Assembly: GCA_031264395.1 (NCBI GenBank)
Contig: JAISEB010000056.1
Span: forward strand, 1 to 22,325
Origin: Treponema sp.
GTDB taxonomy: Bacteria > Spirochaetota > Spirochaetia > Treponematales > Breznakiellaceae
Direction: 5' to 3'
DNA: 22,325 bases
A program made the translations under genes and the position numbers. Within the stretch, counting starts at the first letter, position 1. Each line of letters starts with the position of its first letter. This document shows positions 1 to 6,673 of this stretch, piece after piece. Below the pieces are notes generated by a model, which worked only from the letters and a program-made list of their open reading frames with translations, ran no database searches and was not told the origin of the DNA.

Positions 1-71
1 GCATATTCCCGGTACTTCCCGACAGCCCGGTAACCTTCTTCAATATTAACGCCCGCCTGCCTGTAATCCAC
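1..71 (-). CDS. purM: Phosphoribosylformylglycinamidine cyclo-ligase, N-terminus only (runs off the left edge)
   Basis: Only the first 23 full codons are inside the window. Read from a GTG at 71 they begin with V-DYRQAGVNIEEGYRAVGKY, which fits the start of PurM (AIR synthetase, step 5 of purine synthesis), where the typical N-terminus is 'YK.AGVDIEAG.EAV'. A G-rich ribosome site (GGGGAG at about 75-80) lies just upstream of the GTG, and no better in-frame start is seen. The gene follows the beta-glucosidase stop by 68 nt on the same strand, with no terminator-like stem between them. The purE-purC-purF genes lie at the opposite end of the window in the same orientation, so this looks like the displaced downstream part of a purine operon. 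The call rests on a short N-terminal match only. Confidence 0.82.
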   Translation of the reverse strand, partial: MDYRQAGVNIEEGYRAVGKYREY

Positions 72-139
72 ACGCTCCCCCCGGAAATAATAGGGATTTT
101 TCGCGGCCTTGGCTATAGAATGAAACTCCAGTGTATGCT

Positions 140-1486
140 TTAAAAACCGTTGTCCCTGATGACCTTTGAGTACCAGTAGGCGCTTTCCTTGGGAGTGCGT
201 TTTTGGGTGGCATAATCCACATGCACCATGCCGAAACGGCGGGAAAGGCCCCAAGCCCATTCAAAATTATCACAGAAACACCACACGTAATAGCCCTTTA
301 CCGGAACGCCCTCGCCGATAGCCTTGTGAACCTGGATAAGGTAACGGTGAATGTAATCAATGCGGTTGGGATCGCTTACCTTCCCTTCAAGGTTTACCCA
401 GTCATTACAGGCAGCCCCGTTTTCGGTTATGATGAGTTTCTGGGGTTTATAACGGCCGTGTATCCACTTCAGCAGATCGTACATCCCCTCGGGGTTTACC
501 TCCCAGTCCGCATCGGTGTGGGGCCGGCCGGTTTTAAGACTAAGCGCGCCCAAAGGCCAGCGGCTTTCATCGGCTTTTACATGATCGGTAAAATAGGTGT
601 TAAGGCCGAAGAAGTCAAGTTTCTGCGATATGATTTCTATGTCCCCCTGCCTGATGTCGGGAAGGACCGCACCCCTCTTTTCAAGATATGCGAATAATTC
701 TTCGGGGTATTTTCCCAGAAAAATGGGGTCCCCGAAAAGATTGTTGGAATGTTCCTGGTTTCTTTTCGCCGCTTCAATATCAGCCCGATTTTTCGGATCA
801 AAGGGATAACTCATGTTCATATTAAGGGTGATCCCTATATCCGCTTTAAGTCCGGTCTTGCGGTATTCTTCAACGGCCGCGCCGTGGGCCAAAAGCAGAT
901 GATGGGAAGCCTGCAGGGCCATGGAATAATCGTGATAACCGGGGGCATGTTCCCCATACCAGTAACCTGCCATGGATGTACAGATAGGCTCGTTCAGGGT
1001 GATCCACGTATCGACAAGATCTCCCAGACGTTCATACAGCACTTTGACGTATGCCCTGAACCAGTCCGCTATTTCCCGGTTTGCCCAGCCGCCCCGGTCC
1101 TGCAGTTTCTGGGGCAGATCCCAGTGGTACATGGTCACCGCCGACTTTATTCCGTTGTCATGAAGGCGCTGGAGAACATTACGGTAAAAATCGATCCCCT
1201 CCTTGTTTACCGCCCCTGTTCCTTCGGGGAAAATTCTCGGCCATGAAATGGAAAGCCGGTACACCTTGATACCCAATTCTTTTAAAATGCCGATGTCTTC
1301 CCCATAGCGATGGTAAAAATCACAGGCCGTGTCCCCGACGCTGTCGTCGTGGATGTGGCCCGGGGTATGGCAGAAACGGTCCCAGATGCTTTCGCCTTTT
1401 CCGCCGGCGTTCCAGCCGCCCTCAATCTGATACGAAGCAGTTGCCGTTCCCCATTCGAATCCTTCGGGAAATTGATACGCTGACAT
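140..1486 (-). CDS. bglA: GH1 beta-glucosidase
   Basis: This 448-residue protein is a full-length glycoside hydrolase family 1 enzyme, which removes non-reducing beta-linked glucose (or galactose or fucose) from oligosaccharides and aryl glucosides. The N-terminus has the family signature FxWGTATASYQIEGG (residues 10-24). The acid/base glutamate is E166 in TLNEP and the nucleophile is E355 in ITENG. There is no signal peptide, so it should act in the cytoplasm on imported sugar. The ATG at 1486 follows a strong AAGGAGGAG ribosome site. It is the last sugar gene of the GH105-transporter operon; an 80-nt gap upstream holds a small GC-rich hairpin (about 1526-1540) and 68 nt downstream purM begins. 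Family assignment is secure; aglycone and sugar preference cannot be read, so the symbol is generic. Confidence 0.95.
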   Translation of the reverse strand: MSAYQFPEGFEWGTATASYQIEGGWNAGGKGESIWDRFCHTPGHIHDDSVGDTACDFYHRYGEDIGILKELGIKVYRLSISWPRIFPEGTGAVNKEGIDFYRNVLQRLHDNGIKSAVTMYHWDLPQKLQDRGGWANREIADWFRAYVKVLYERLGDLVDTWITLNEPICTSMAGYWYGEHAPGYHDYSMALQASHHLLLAHGAAVEEYRKTGLKADIGITLNMNMSYPFDPKNRADIEAAKRNQEHSNNLFGDPIFLGKYPEELFAYLEKRGAVLPDIRQGDIEIISQKLDFFGLNTYFTDHVKADESRWPLGALSLKTGRPHTDADWEVNPEGMYDLLKWIHGRYKPQKLIITENGAACNDWVNLEGKVSDPNRIDYIHRYLIQVHKAIGEGVPVKGYYVWCFCDNFEWAWGLSRRFGMVHVDYATQKRTPKESAYWYSKVIRDNGF

Positions 1487-1566
1487 ACGTCTCCTCCTTG
1501 CTTTTAATCCGGCCTGTCTTTGCCCGGCGCCAGACGCGCCTGTTTATAGAGTCTCTTCTATGCCGT

Positions 1567-2394
1567 TTAACCATTTCCTTTATTCGTGCCGAACACGGCC
1601 CATTGGGTCAATGCCGGAAAAGGAGACGGATTTTCTGTGCTTCTAACAAGTTTTGTCAGTCTAACAAAGGATGTTTTCCGCTCGGGAAAAACAAATTTCT
1701 GGGCATCTCCGGTTTTTTTAAGTGTAATGTCAATGCCGCCGCCTTCGGAAAATTCAAGGCGCGCCGATTCCCAGTAATTGTCATGGGGAAAGTCGGCCCG
1801 CAGATTGATTATGACTTTATCAACGCTGACGGAGCGGCCGAATTCAATCATTATTGAAGCGTTGGGATCCTCGTTGTCTCCCCAGGATTGATAGGGCCAG
1901 TTTCCGTGACATGAAGGCTCTATTACCCCGTCAATTGTGTTTCGGGCGGCAAAGACGGACTCGTCACGGGTTTCAACCGTCGCCGTGCAGTGCGGGTAAT
2001 AGGTTGTCCTGCCCCGGCGATCAAGGGAATTTTCACTGAGGTTCCGGTAACTGTTCCAGGACCTTTCCCCGGCGACGGACGCCGAAAGCCGCTTGATCCC
2101 TTCGCCGAAAGATTCAGGCGGATAGGCGCATTTTTGTTCTCCCAGCGGCACAGGAAATTCAAGGCGGGAACCGGCAAGCCAAACGGCAGCCGGGGGAAGC
2201 GTTTCATCAAAACGTATATCAAGCGGCAGCGGATAACGGCTGCTTGTAACTTCAATACAGTCACCTTCGGCGTAGTTTTCGGAAAAAAACAGCTCCACCG
2301 AATCTACCCCGGACGCTTCAGCCCTGATTTTTCCGGCCGCGTTACGAACGGCAATTGTCAAACCTGTTTTTCCAGCCTCACATTCCGGGTCCAT
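1567..2394 (-). CDS. F5/8 type C (discoidin-like) domain protein, probably carbohydrate-binding, no signal peptide
   Basis: This 275-residue protein begins at the ATG at 2394, two nt after the permease stop and six nt downstream of AAGGA; upstream in-frame starts lie inside the permease gene and are rejected. Residues about 1-110 form a poorly recognisable N-terminal part. Residues about 117-272 look like a discoidin/F5-8 type C beta-sandwich: ETRDESVFAARNTIDG (141-156), GNWPYQSWG (164-172), IMIEFGRSVSVDKVIINLRADFPHDN (181-206; listed only for position) and a closing PSPFPALTQWAVFG (256-269). I recognise this combination from proteins near bacterial glycoside hydrolases, with no proven activity. 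There is no signal peptide or lipobox, so it should be cytoplasmic, which is odd for a binding domain. It could be a carbohydrate-binding accessory protein or an enzyme of unknown activity. It is translationally close-coupled to the ABC permeases. Confidence 0.75.
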   Translation of the reverse strand: MDPECEAGKTGLTIAVRNAAGKIRAEASGVDSVELFFSENYAEGDCIEVTSSRYPLPLDIRFDETLPPAAVWLAGSRLEFPVPLGEQKCAYPPESFGEGIKRLSASVAGERSWNSYRNLSENSLDRRGRTTYYPHCTATVETRDESVFAARNTIDGVIEPSCHGNWPYQSWGDNEDPNASIMIEFGRSVSVDKVIINLRADFPHDNYWESARLEFSEGGGIDITLKKTGDAQKFVFPERKTSFVRLTKLVRSTENPSPFPALTQWAVFGTNKGNG

Positions 2395-2396
2395 TG

Positions 2397-3230
2397 TTAT
2401 TCCTTGACGGCGGCGCTTGCAAGACCGCTTATCAGGTTCTTCGAGAATATGGCGAACATTATCAGCATGGGAATGGTTGCAATGGTCATTCCCAGAACCT
2501 GGGCGGCAAGATCGGTACGAAATTGGGTCGCCAATTGGCGGATGCCCAGTGGTATCGTGTACAATCTGAGGCTTGACAATATGATCATGGGGATAAAGAA
2601 ACTGTTCCACGACCAGAGGAAAGAAAGCATAAGAAGGGTGAAGCATGCCGGCCCCATAAAGGGAAAAGCAATAAGCAGGAATATCCTGAACTCTCCACAG
2701 CCGTCCAGTCTGGCGCTTTCAACCACAGAATCCGGTATGGAGTTTTTTGCGTATTGACGTATCCAGAAAACGCCAAAGGCGCTGGCCGCGGGCGGTATAA
2801 TAAGAGGAATATGCGTATTAAGCCAGCCTATTTTGTTTATCTCCATGACAAAACCTACAAGGCTGAGCTGGGTAGGCACCATCATGGTGAGCATGACGGT
2901 GGTAATCATTGCATTCCTTCCCTTAAAGCGGTACTTGGAAAGGGCATAACCGCACATGGAACAAACCGCAACAGTCAGAACCGAGCAGGAAAGAGACACA
3001 AAGATGGAATTAAAATAAAAACGGTCAATGCGTATCTGCCTGAGCGTTCTCAGGTTTCCCTGTGTATAATTTCCCGGAACAAGCTTAAGCCCCGTATAAA
3101 GAGCGTTGGTTTTATACGTACCCATCATAATCATAAACCAGAAAGGCATAAGGGCAATCAAGGAAATAAAGATCATGATGACAAGCAGGGGGATTTTTCT
3201 GGCCGCGCCTCTTAATGACAAGCTCCGCAT
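2397..3230 (-). CDS. Carbohydrate ABC transporter permease, MalG/second-permease type
   Basis: A 277-residue inner-membrane permease of the sugar-uptake CUT1 class. A longer reading from 3260 would overlap the upstream permease by 29 nt, whereas the ATG at 3230 has a strong GGAGG site six nt ahead and sits one nt after the neighbouring stop, so I use 3230. The protein has an N-terminal hydrophobic helix (IPLLVIMIFISLIALMPFWF), further membrane segments, and the cytoplasmic EAA-type loop near ESARLDGCGEFRIF, which docks on the ATPase subunit. The tail ends in a hydrophobic segment and AAVKE, typical of MalG-like permeases. It pairs with the permease just upstream and the lipoprotein at 5559. 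No ATPase gene is present in the cluster. Confidence 0.92.
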   Translation of the reverse strand: MRSLSLRGAARKIPLLVIMIFISLIALMPFWFMIMMGTYKTNALYTGLKLVPGNYTQGNLRTLRQIRIDRFYFNSIFVSLSCSVLTVAVCSMCGYALSKYRFKGRNAMITTVMLTMMVPTQLSLVGFVMEINKIGWLNTHIPLIIPPAASAFGVFWIRQYAKNSIPDSVVESARLDGCGEFRIFLLIAFPFMGPACFTLLMLSFLWSWNSFFIPMIILSSLRLYTIPLGIRQLATQFRTDLAAQVLGMTIATIPMLIMFAIFSKNLISGLASAAVKE

Positions 3231-3231
3231 G

Positions 3232-4149
3232 TTAATCCTCCTTTTTCCCGGCAATAACATGGTTTACCACAAACGAGATAATTGCGATAATGACAAAGAG
3301 GCATACGGCAATAGAGGCTCCGTAACCGTTTCTGAATTTTCCCTGGAAAGCCGTGTCGTAGAAATACCAGATACCGGTAAGCACGGAATAATCGGGGCCG
3401 CCGACCTGCTTTCCGGTTATGGTAAAGATCATGAAAGGTTCTTCAAATATCTGGAAACACCCTATCATGGTTGTAAGGATCACAAAAGTAATAATCGGTT
3501 TTAAAAGGGGAATGGTAATTGCCACTATCTTTTGGAATGCATTTGCCCCGTCTATCTCGCTGGCTTCATAATAATCCTTGTTGATATTGGTAAGGCCCGC
3601 CAGAAAAAGGATTGCCGTATACCCCGTCCAGCGCCAGATCGTAACAAGAGAAACCAATGCCCTTGCGGGCCAAGGTTCCCTGGTCCACGCAATTGCGGGA
3701 ATGCCGATTTTTCCAAGTACGCCGTTTATTACCCCAAGGGCAGGATCAAAGAGCAGGGCGAAAATGATCCCCAGGGCAATGGGCGTTGTAAGGTAGGGAA
3801 GAAAATTCAGCAGACGGAAGGTTTTCTTTAACACCATTTGTTTGCTGTTAATAAAATTCGCTATTATAAACCCCAGAACAATCTGGAGGGGGATAACCAT
3901 AATCATCAAAAGAAATGTATTGGTAAGGGCTTTATAAAAAAGCCGGTCATGAAAAACCTCAATGTAATTTTTAATTCCGACAAAAGAAGGAAGATCAAAA
4001 CCGTGCCAGTCATTGAGACTGATAAAAGCGCTGAAAACTATGGGGAACACCGCAAAGGACAAAAAAATGATAAAATACGGAGCCGTAAAAAGATAAGGAG
4101 CCAGTTGCTGCTTCAGTATATAACCTGGCCGGGATATTCTTTTAGCCAT
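3232..4149 (-). CDS. Carbohydrate ABC transporter permease, MalF/UgpA-like
   Basis: A 305-residue CUT1 sugar permease. Several long hydrophobic segments are visible, starting at about residues 18-45 (YLFTAPYFIIFLSFAVFPIV), and the EAA loop lies at about 205-223 (EASEIDGANAFQKIVAITI), the contact site for the ATPase. Length is normal for the family. The ATG at 4149 follows a GAGAGG stretch. It is preceded by the substrate-binding lipoprotein gene across an 84-nt gap that contains a strong stem-loop, and followed by the second permease after one nt. Together with that permease and the lipoprotein it should form the membrane part of an oligosaccharide or glycoside importer. Confidence 0.93.
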   Translation of the reverse strand: MAKRISRPGYILKQQLAPYLFTAPYFIIFLSFAVFPIVFSAFISLNDWHGFDLPSFVGIKNYIEVFHDRLFYKALTNTFLLMIMVIPLQIVLGFIIANFINSKQMVLKKTFRLLNFLPYLTTPIALGIIFALLFDPALGVINGVLGKIGIPAIAWTREPWPARALVSLVTIWRWTGYTAILFLAGLTNINKDYYEASEIDGANAFQKIVAITIPLLKPIITFVILTTMIGCFQIFEEPFMIFTITGKQVGGPDYSVLTGIWYFYDTAFQGKFRNGYGASIAVCLFVIIAIISFVVNHVIAGKKED

Positions 4150-4188
4150 AACCTCTCCCTCTGCTATTATGAAGAAACAGTTCCAAAG

Positions 4189-4221
4189 AAACGCCGGTTA
4201 ACACGCGGTTAACCGGCGTTT
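4189..4221. other. Perfect 14-bp stem-loop between binding-protein and permease genes
   Basis: The arms AAACGCCGGTTAAC (4189-4202) and GTTAACCGGCGTTT (4208-4221) are exact inverted complements around a five-base loop. On the minus-strand transcript it lies 12 nt after the stop codon of the binding-protein gene. It is followed by a short broken U stretch, so it may be a partial terminator or a 3' stabiliser that gives more binding protein than permease, as known for malE-malF type operons. The structure is seen directly; the role is inferred. Confidence 0.7.
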
Positions 4222-4233
4222 TTCCGGGACAAA

Positions 4234-5559
4234 TTACCGTGAAAGTTCAGGCGCCCTTTCCAGAAGCAGTGTCACAAATTTCGCATAGGTCTCGTCGGCG
4301 CTTTTCCCGTCCATCAGATCAGGCAGGGTCTGTTCGAAAGCCCTTCTGATATGGAAATCAAAGGGACCCATAATCGGAGCCGAAGTATTGGGAAGCACGG
4401 AAATTTCGTTGAGCTTTGCAACCCAGTTCTGTCCGCCGAAATAGGGATCGGGCTCTCCGTTAAAAAGACCAGAATCGTACGCGGGCTTGTACATGGTTGT
4501 CGCATTGTGAGCCTGGAAGAAACTTCTCGATCCTTCCATGGTTACGGTGAACCATTTGATCGCCTCCCAGGCAAGGGCCTTGTTCTTTGCCGTTTTGGGG
4601 ATTGCATAGGCAGTTCCACCCCGGTTAAAACCTTCACCCGGGGGAGTCATAAGCGCCCATTTGCCGGTGGAATCGGGATCTGCCGGTTTCACCACATAAC
4701 TGAAGAACCATGCCGGTCCTTCATAGAACACTACCTTGTTTGTGGAAAAAGAAGTCATCCAGGGGGGTGTCCACATGGTATAGGGGCCTATTGCATTGTT
4801 AGCCACCAGTCTCTCGATAACCTGGAATGCGGGCAGGATAGTGTTGGCGGTATTGAGTTTGTTTCCATTGGTATACGGTTCTTTGTACACGCTTCCAACA
4901 CAATCAAGGACATCCTGGGGGCTGGCGAACATATAGTCCCCGCCGGCCGCTACAACTTTGCTCTTTTCGATAAAATCATCAAGAGAAGCAAAAAGTTTTT
5001 CTATCTCGGCAACATCATCAGTGCCGAAATATTTCTTCGCCAGATTACGGTCGTACATATAGCCCGACACGCAGTTGTCGATCTGGGTACAAACAATTTC
5101 GCCCTTGGAATTGCTGATAAGCGGAAGGTCGATGGGCAGAACATCGTTCTTGTTGAAATTATAGGGAGGCGCGTCCAGCCTTTCCCATACATCCATGTTA
5201 TTGAACTGGCCGCGTTCGGCGCTTTCAATATTGATGACTTCGGGAAGATCAATGCCCGTTGCAAATGCGGTAAGCACTTTTTCGGGGAATTCATCGCTGG
5301 GCACGGCTACAAAGTCTATTTTGATATTCGGGTAAAATTTGTTGAAATCCTGGGTTCCGCGGATTTCATAATCTCCCCATACCCACCAGGAAATTTCTCC
5401 CTTAAGATCCGTGTTGACCTTTGCCGGATCAATCGGATCTCCCATGGCGTCTATCAGCGCCTGTCCGCTGTCAGCAGCCTCGTCATTGCCGCAGCCTGCA
5501 AATGCGAACAGCAATAACACGCTTAGTAATACCGCCGCAAATTTCTTTGCATCTTTCAT
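4234..5559 (-). CDS. Extracellular solute-binding lipoprotein of a sugar ABC transporter (family 1, CUT1 class)
   Basis: A 441-residue periplasmic or surface-anchored binding protein. The N-terminus is a clear lipoprotein signal: Lys-containing start, hydrophobic core (FAAVLLSVLLLFAF) and lipobox AFAGC with the lipidated cysteine at C23, followed by a short acidic linker. The mature part begins with KGEISWWVWGDYE, a pattern common in family 1 sugar-binding proteins, and contains GGTAYAIPKTAKNKALAWEAIKWF, the typical hinge-lobe motif. Many aromatic residues suit sugar stacking. The ATG at 5559 follows AGGAGGAAAAC. It is the second gene of the GH105 operon and, with the two permeases downstream, forms the importer. 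Ligand unknown; an oligosaccharide is likely from the linked GH105 and GH1 genes. Confidence 0.93.
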   Translation of the reverse strand: MKDAKKFAAVLLSVLLLFAFAGCGNDEAADSGQALIDAMGDPIDPAKVNTDLKGEISWWVWGDYEIRGTQDFNKFYPNIKIDFVAVPSDEFPEKVLTAFATGIDLPEVINIESAERGQFNNMDVWERLDAPPYNFNKNDVLPIDLPLISNSKGEIVCTQIDNCVSGYMYDRNLAKKYFGTDDVAEIEKLFASLDDFIEKSKVVAAGGDYMFASPQDVLDCVGSVYKEPYTNGNKLNTANTILPAFQVIERLVANNAIGPYTMWTPPWMTSFSTNKVVFYEGPAWFFSYVVKPADPDSTGKWALMTPPGEGFNRGGTAYAIPKTAKNKALAWEAIKWFTVTMEGSRSFFQAHNATTMYKPAYDSGLFNGEPDPYFGGQNWVAKLNEISVLPNTSAPIMGPFDFHIRRAFEQTLPDLMDGKSADETYAKFVTLLLERAPELSR

Positions 5560-5597
5560 CAGTTTTCCTCCTGGATGAAATTTTCATTTTTATTGAC

Positions 5598-5637
5598 TTT
5601 CCCCTTACGGGGAAAATTACCGGGATACCCCCGGTAA
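5598..5637. other. Two tandem stem-loops ahead of the binding-protein gene
   Basis: TTTCCCC-TTAC-GGGGAAA (5598-5615) and TTACCGGG-ATACC-CCCGGTAA (5617-5637) stand back to back in the 82-nt gap between the GH105 stop and the lipoprotein start. In the minus-strand transcript the 8-bp stem comes first, then UUUU and the 7-bp stem. They may mark an RNA processing or attenuation point. Only the inverted repeats are certain; no riboswitch class is recognised. Confidence 0.55.
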
Positions 5638-5641
5638 ACTG

Positions 5642-6595
5642 CTAAAGTTTTGCCCTGGCCGCTTCCATTAAAAGATAGAAGGCCTGCCCTTCCGGGGCAA
5701 CTCCGGGTTTGTCGAAAGAAGGCGCCCCGCAACAATCCTGCACAAGGCCGTAAGAATCAATCTTTTTCCTTGCCGCAGCGTATAATTTTTCAGCGCTTGC
5801 CCGGTACGATTCAGGAAGCCATTTACTGTATATCCCCCTGTAAAGCGCATAGGCGAGCATCTGCGAAAGATTCGTTTCCACAAAGCTCCCCGGATCATCC
5901 ACAATATCGTGGAAAAGGCCGTCCCCGCGCATGTAGGAAAGAACACTATCCGCAAGAATCCTTCCCATCCCGGCTATTTTCTGCCTGTCCTGCTCATGAC
6001 CAGAAGGCAGCAGATCGTAAAGCCGGGCAAAAGCCGCAAGCGTCCAGCCGTTTCCGCCTCCCCAGTGAGCCTTGCGGACAAAACTCTTTGCCCCATCGTC
6101 CCACATATGGCACACGAGTTTTGCTTCAGCGTCAAAGAGAACATCCCAATAACCGTACGCATTGACAAGGGCTTCCCTGTAATAACCCGCAGCCGCAAGA
6201 AAGGGAGGAAGCATGTACATTGAATCCGACCAAAACTGCGGTTTGGATTCAACATGATACACAATGCCGCCGCTGTTCCGGGGGGCTTTATGCAGCGCCC
6301 ACTCAAGCAAGGCGTCGTACCCCTGTTTAAGAGCAGGATCTCCTGTTTTTCTGCAGGCGGCAAGCAGGGCTTCCCCTACGGAACAGGGATCGGTGACAGC
6401 ATCGTAATTGCCAATAATGGCGGCCCGCCCGTCGGGGATACTCCGGTACACGGCTTCTTTTGCCATGGCTGTTACAATGTCCATGTCGCTCTGTTCAAGA
6501 AAGGCCTGCATGGCGGTTCCCTGTTCCCAAGAATGGCGCTGCATGGCAAGCAAGGCCGTTTTTACCCTGGAAATTGTATCATTCGGCTCTGTCAC
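5642..6595 (-). CDS. GH105/GH88-type unsaturated glucuronyl or rhamnogalacturonyl hydrolase
   Basis: A 317-residue alpha/alpha-barrel protein of the YteR/YesR family. These enzymes hydrate the 4,5-unsaturated uronic acid left at the end of oligosaccharides by polysaccharide lyases and so release it. Visible motifs are WEQGTAMQAF (23-32), WSDSMYMLPPFLA (122-134) with D124 as the likely catalytic aspartate, WGGGNGW (178-184) and PEGQAF (301-306). Length is slightly short but complete. There is no signal peptide, so it acts in the cytoplasm. The start is a GTG at 6595 with AAGGA seven nt ahead. It is the first gene behind the strong promoter at 6630-6658 and leads the transporter operon. Some family members act on non-pectic substrates, so the sugar is unknown. 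Confidence 0.88.
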   Translation of the reverse strand: MTEPNDTISRVKTALLAMQRHSWEQGTAMQAFLEQSDMDIVTAMAKEAVYRSIPDGRAAIIGNYDAVTDPCSVGEALLAACRKTGDPALKQGYDALLEWALHKAPRNSGGIVYHVESKPQFWSDSMYMLPPFLAAAGYYREALVNAYGYWDVLFDAEAKLVCHMWDDGAKSFVRKAHWGGGNGWTLAAFARLYDLLPSGHEQDRQKIAGMGRILADSVLSYMRGDGLFHDIVDDPGSFVETNLSQMLAYALYRGIYSKWLPESYRASAEKLYAAARKKIDSYGLVQDCCGAPSFDKPGVAPEGQAFYLLMEAARAKL

Positions 6596-6629
6596 AGTTC
6601 GTCCTTAAGGTTCAATTACCCGTGAAAAA

Positions 6630-6658
6630 ATAATAAACCGGGAATGCCTTATTGTCAA
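6630..6658 (-). promoter_or_regulatory. Near-consensus sigma-70 promoter of the GH105-transporter operon
   Basis: On the minus strand a perfect TTGACA (6653-6658) is followed by exactly 17 bases and TATTAT (6630-6635). The predicted start is near 6623, 28 nt ahead of the GH105 GTG. The -35 element shares one base with the palindromic operator at 6658-6673. This divides the minus-strand genes into two transcription units. Confidence 0.8.
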
Positions 6659-6673
6659 TATGTTATTACATAT
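6658..6673. promoter_or_regulatory. Putative operator, site 1 (ATATGT-TATT-ACATAT)
   Basis: A perfect 6-bp inverted repeat with a four-base spacer. It abuts the -35 box of the GH105 promoter (centre near -42) and overlaps the last codons and stop codon (6666-6668) of the upstream kinase gene. The same palindrome recurs at 10839-10854 and 17043-17058, both in promoters of this island. The GT-N4-AC core resembles operators of GntR-family (HutC/AraR type) regulators, which is a guess. Confidence 0.72.

Noticed and set aside
72..139. Boundary of the island as an insertion site with direct repeats or an attachment site
   Set aside because: Compared by eye with 18704-18719, no shared repeat of useful length, no tRNA end and no integrase or transposase in the window.
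2395..2646. Longer N-terminus for the F5/8 type C protein
   Set aside because: The extension overlaps the permease coding sequence, is unlike any domain, and the ATG at 2394 has a good ribosome site.
4351..5517. A 388-codon open frame on the plus strand opposite the binding lipoprotein gene
   Set aside because: The minus-strand frame has a lipoprotein signal and family motifs; the plus frame shows no domain and no ribosome site.
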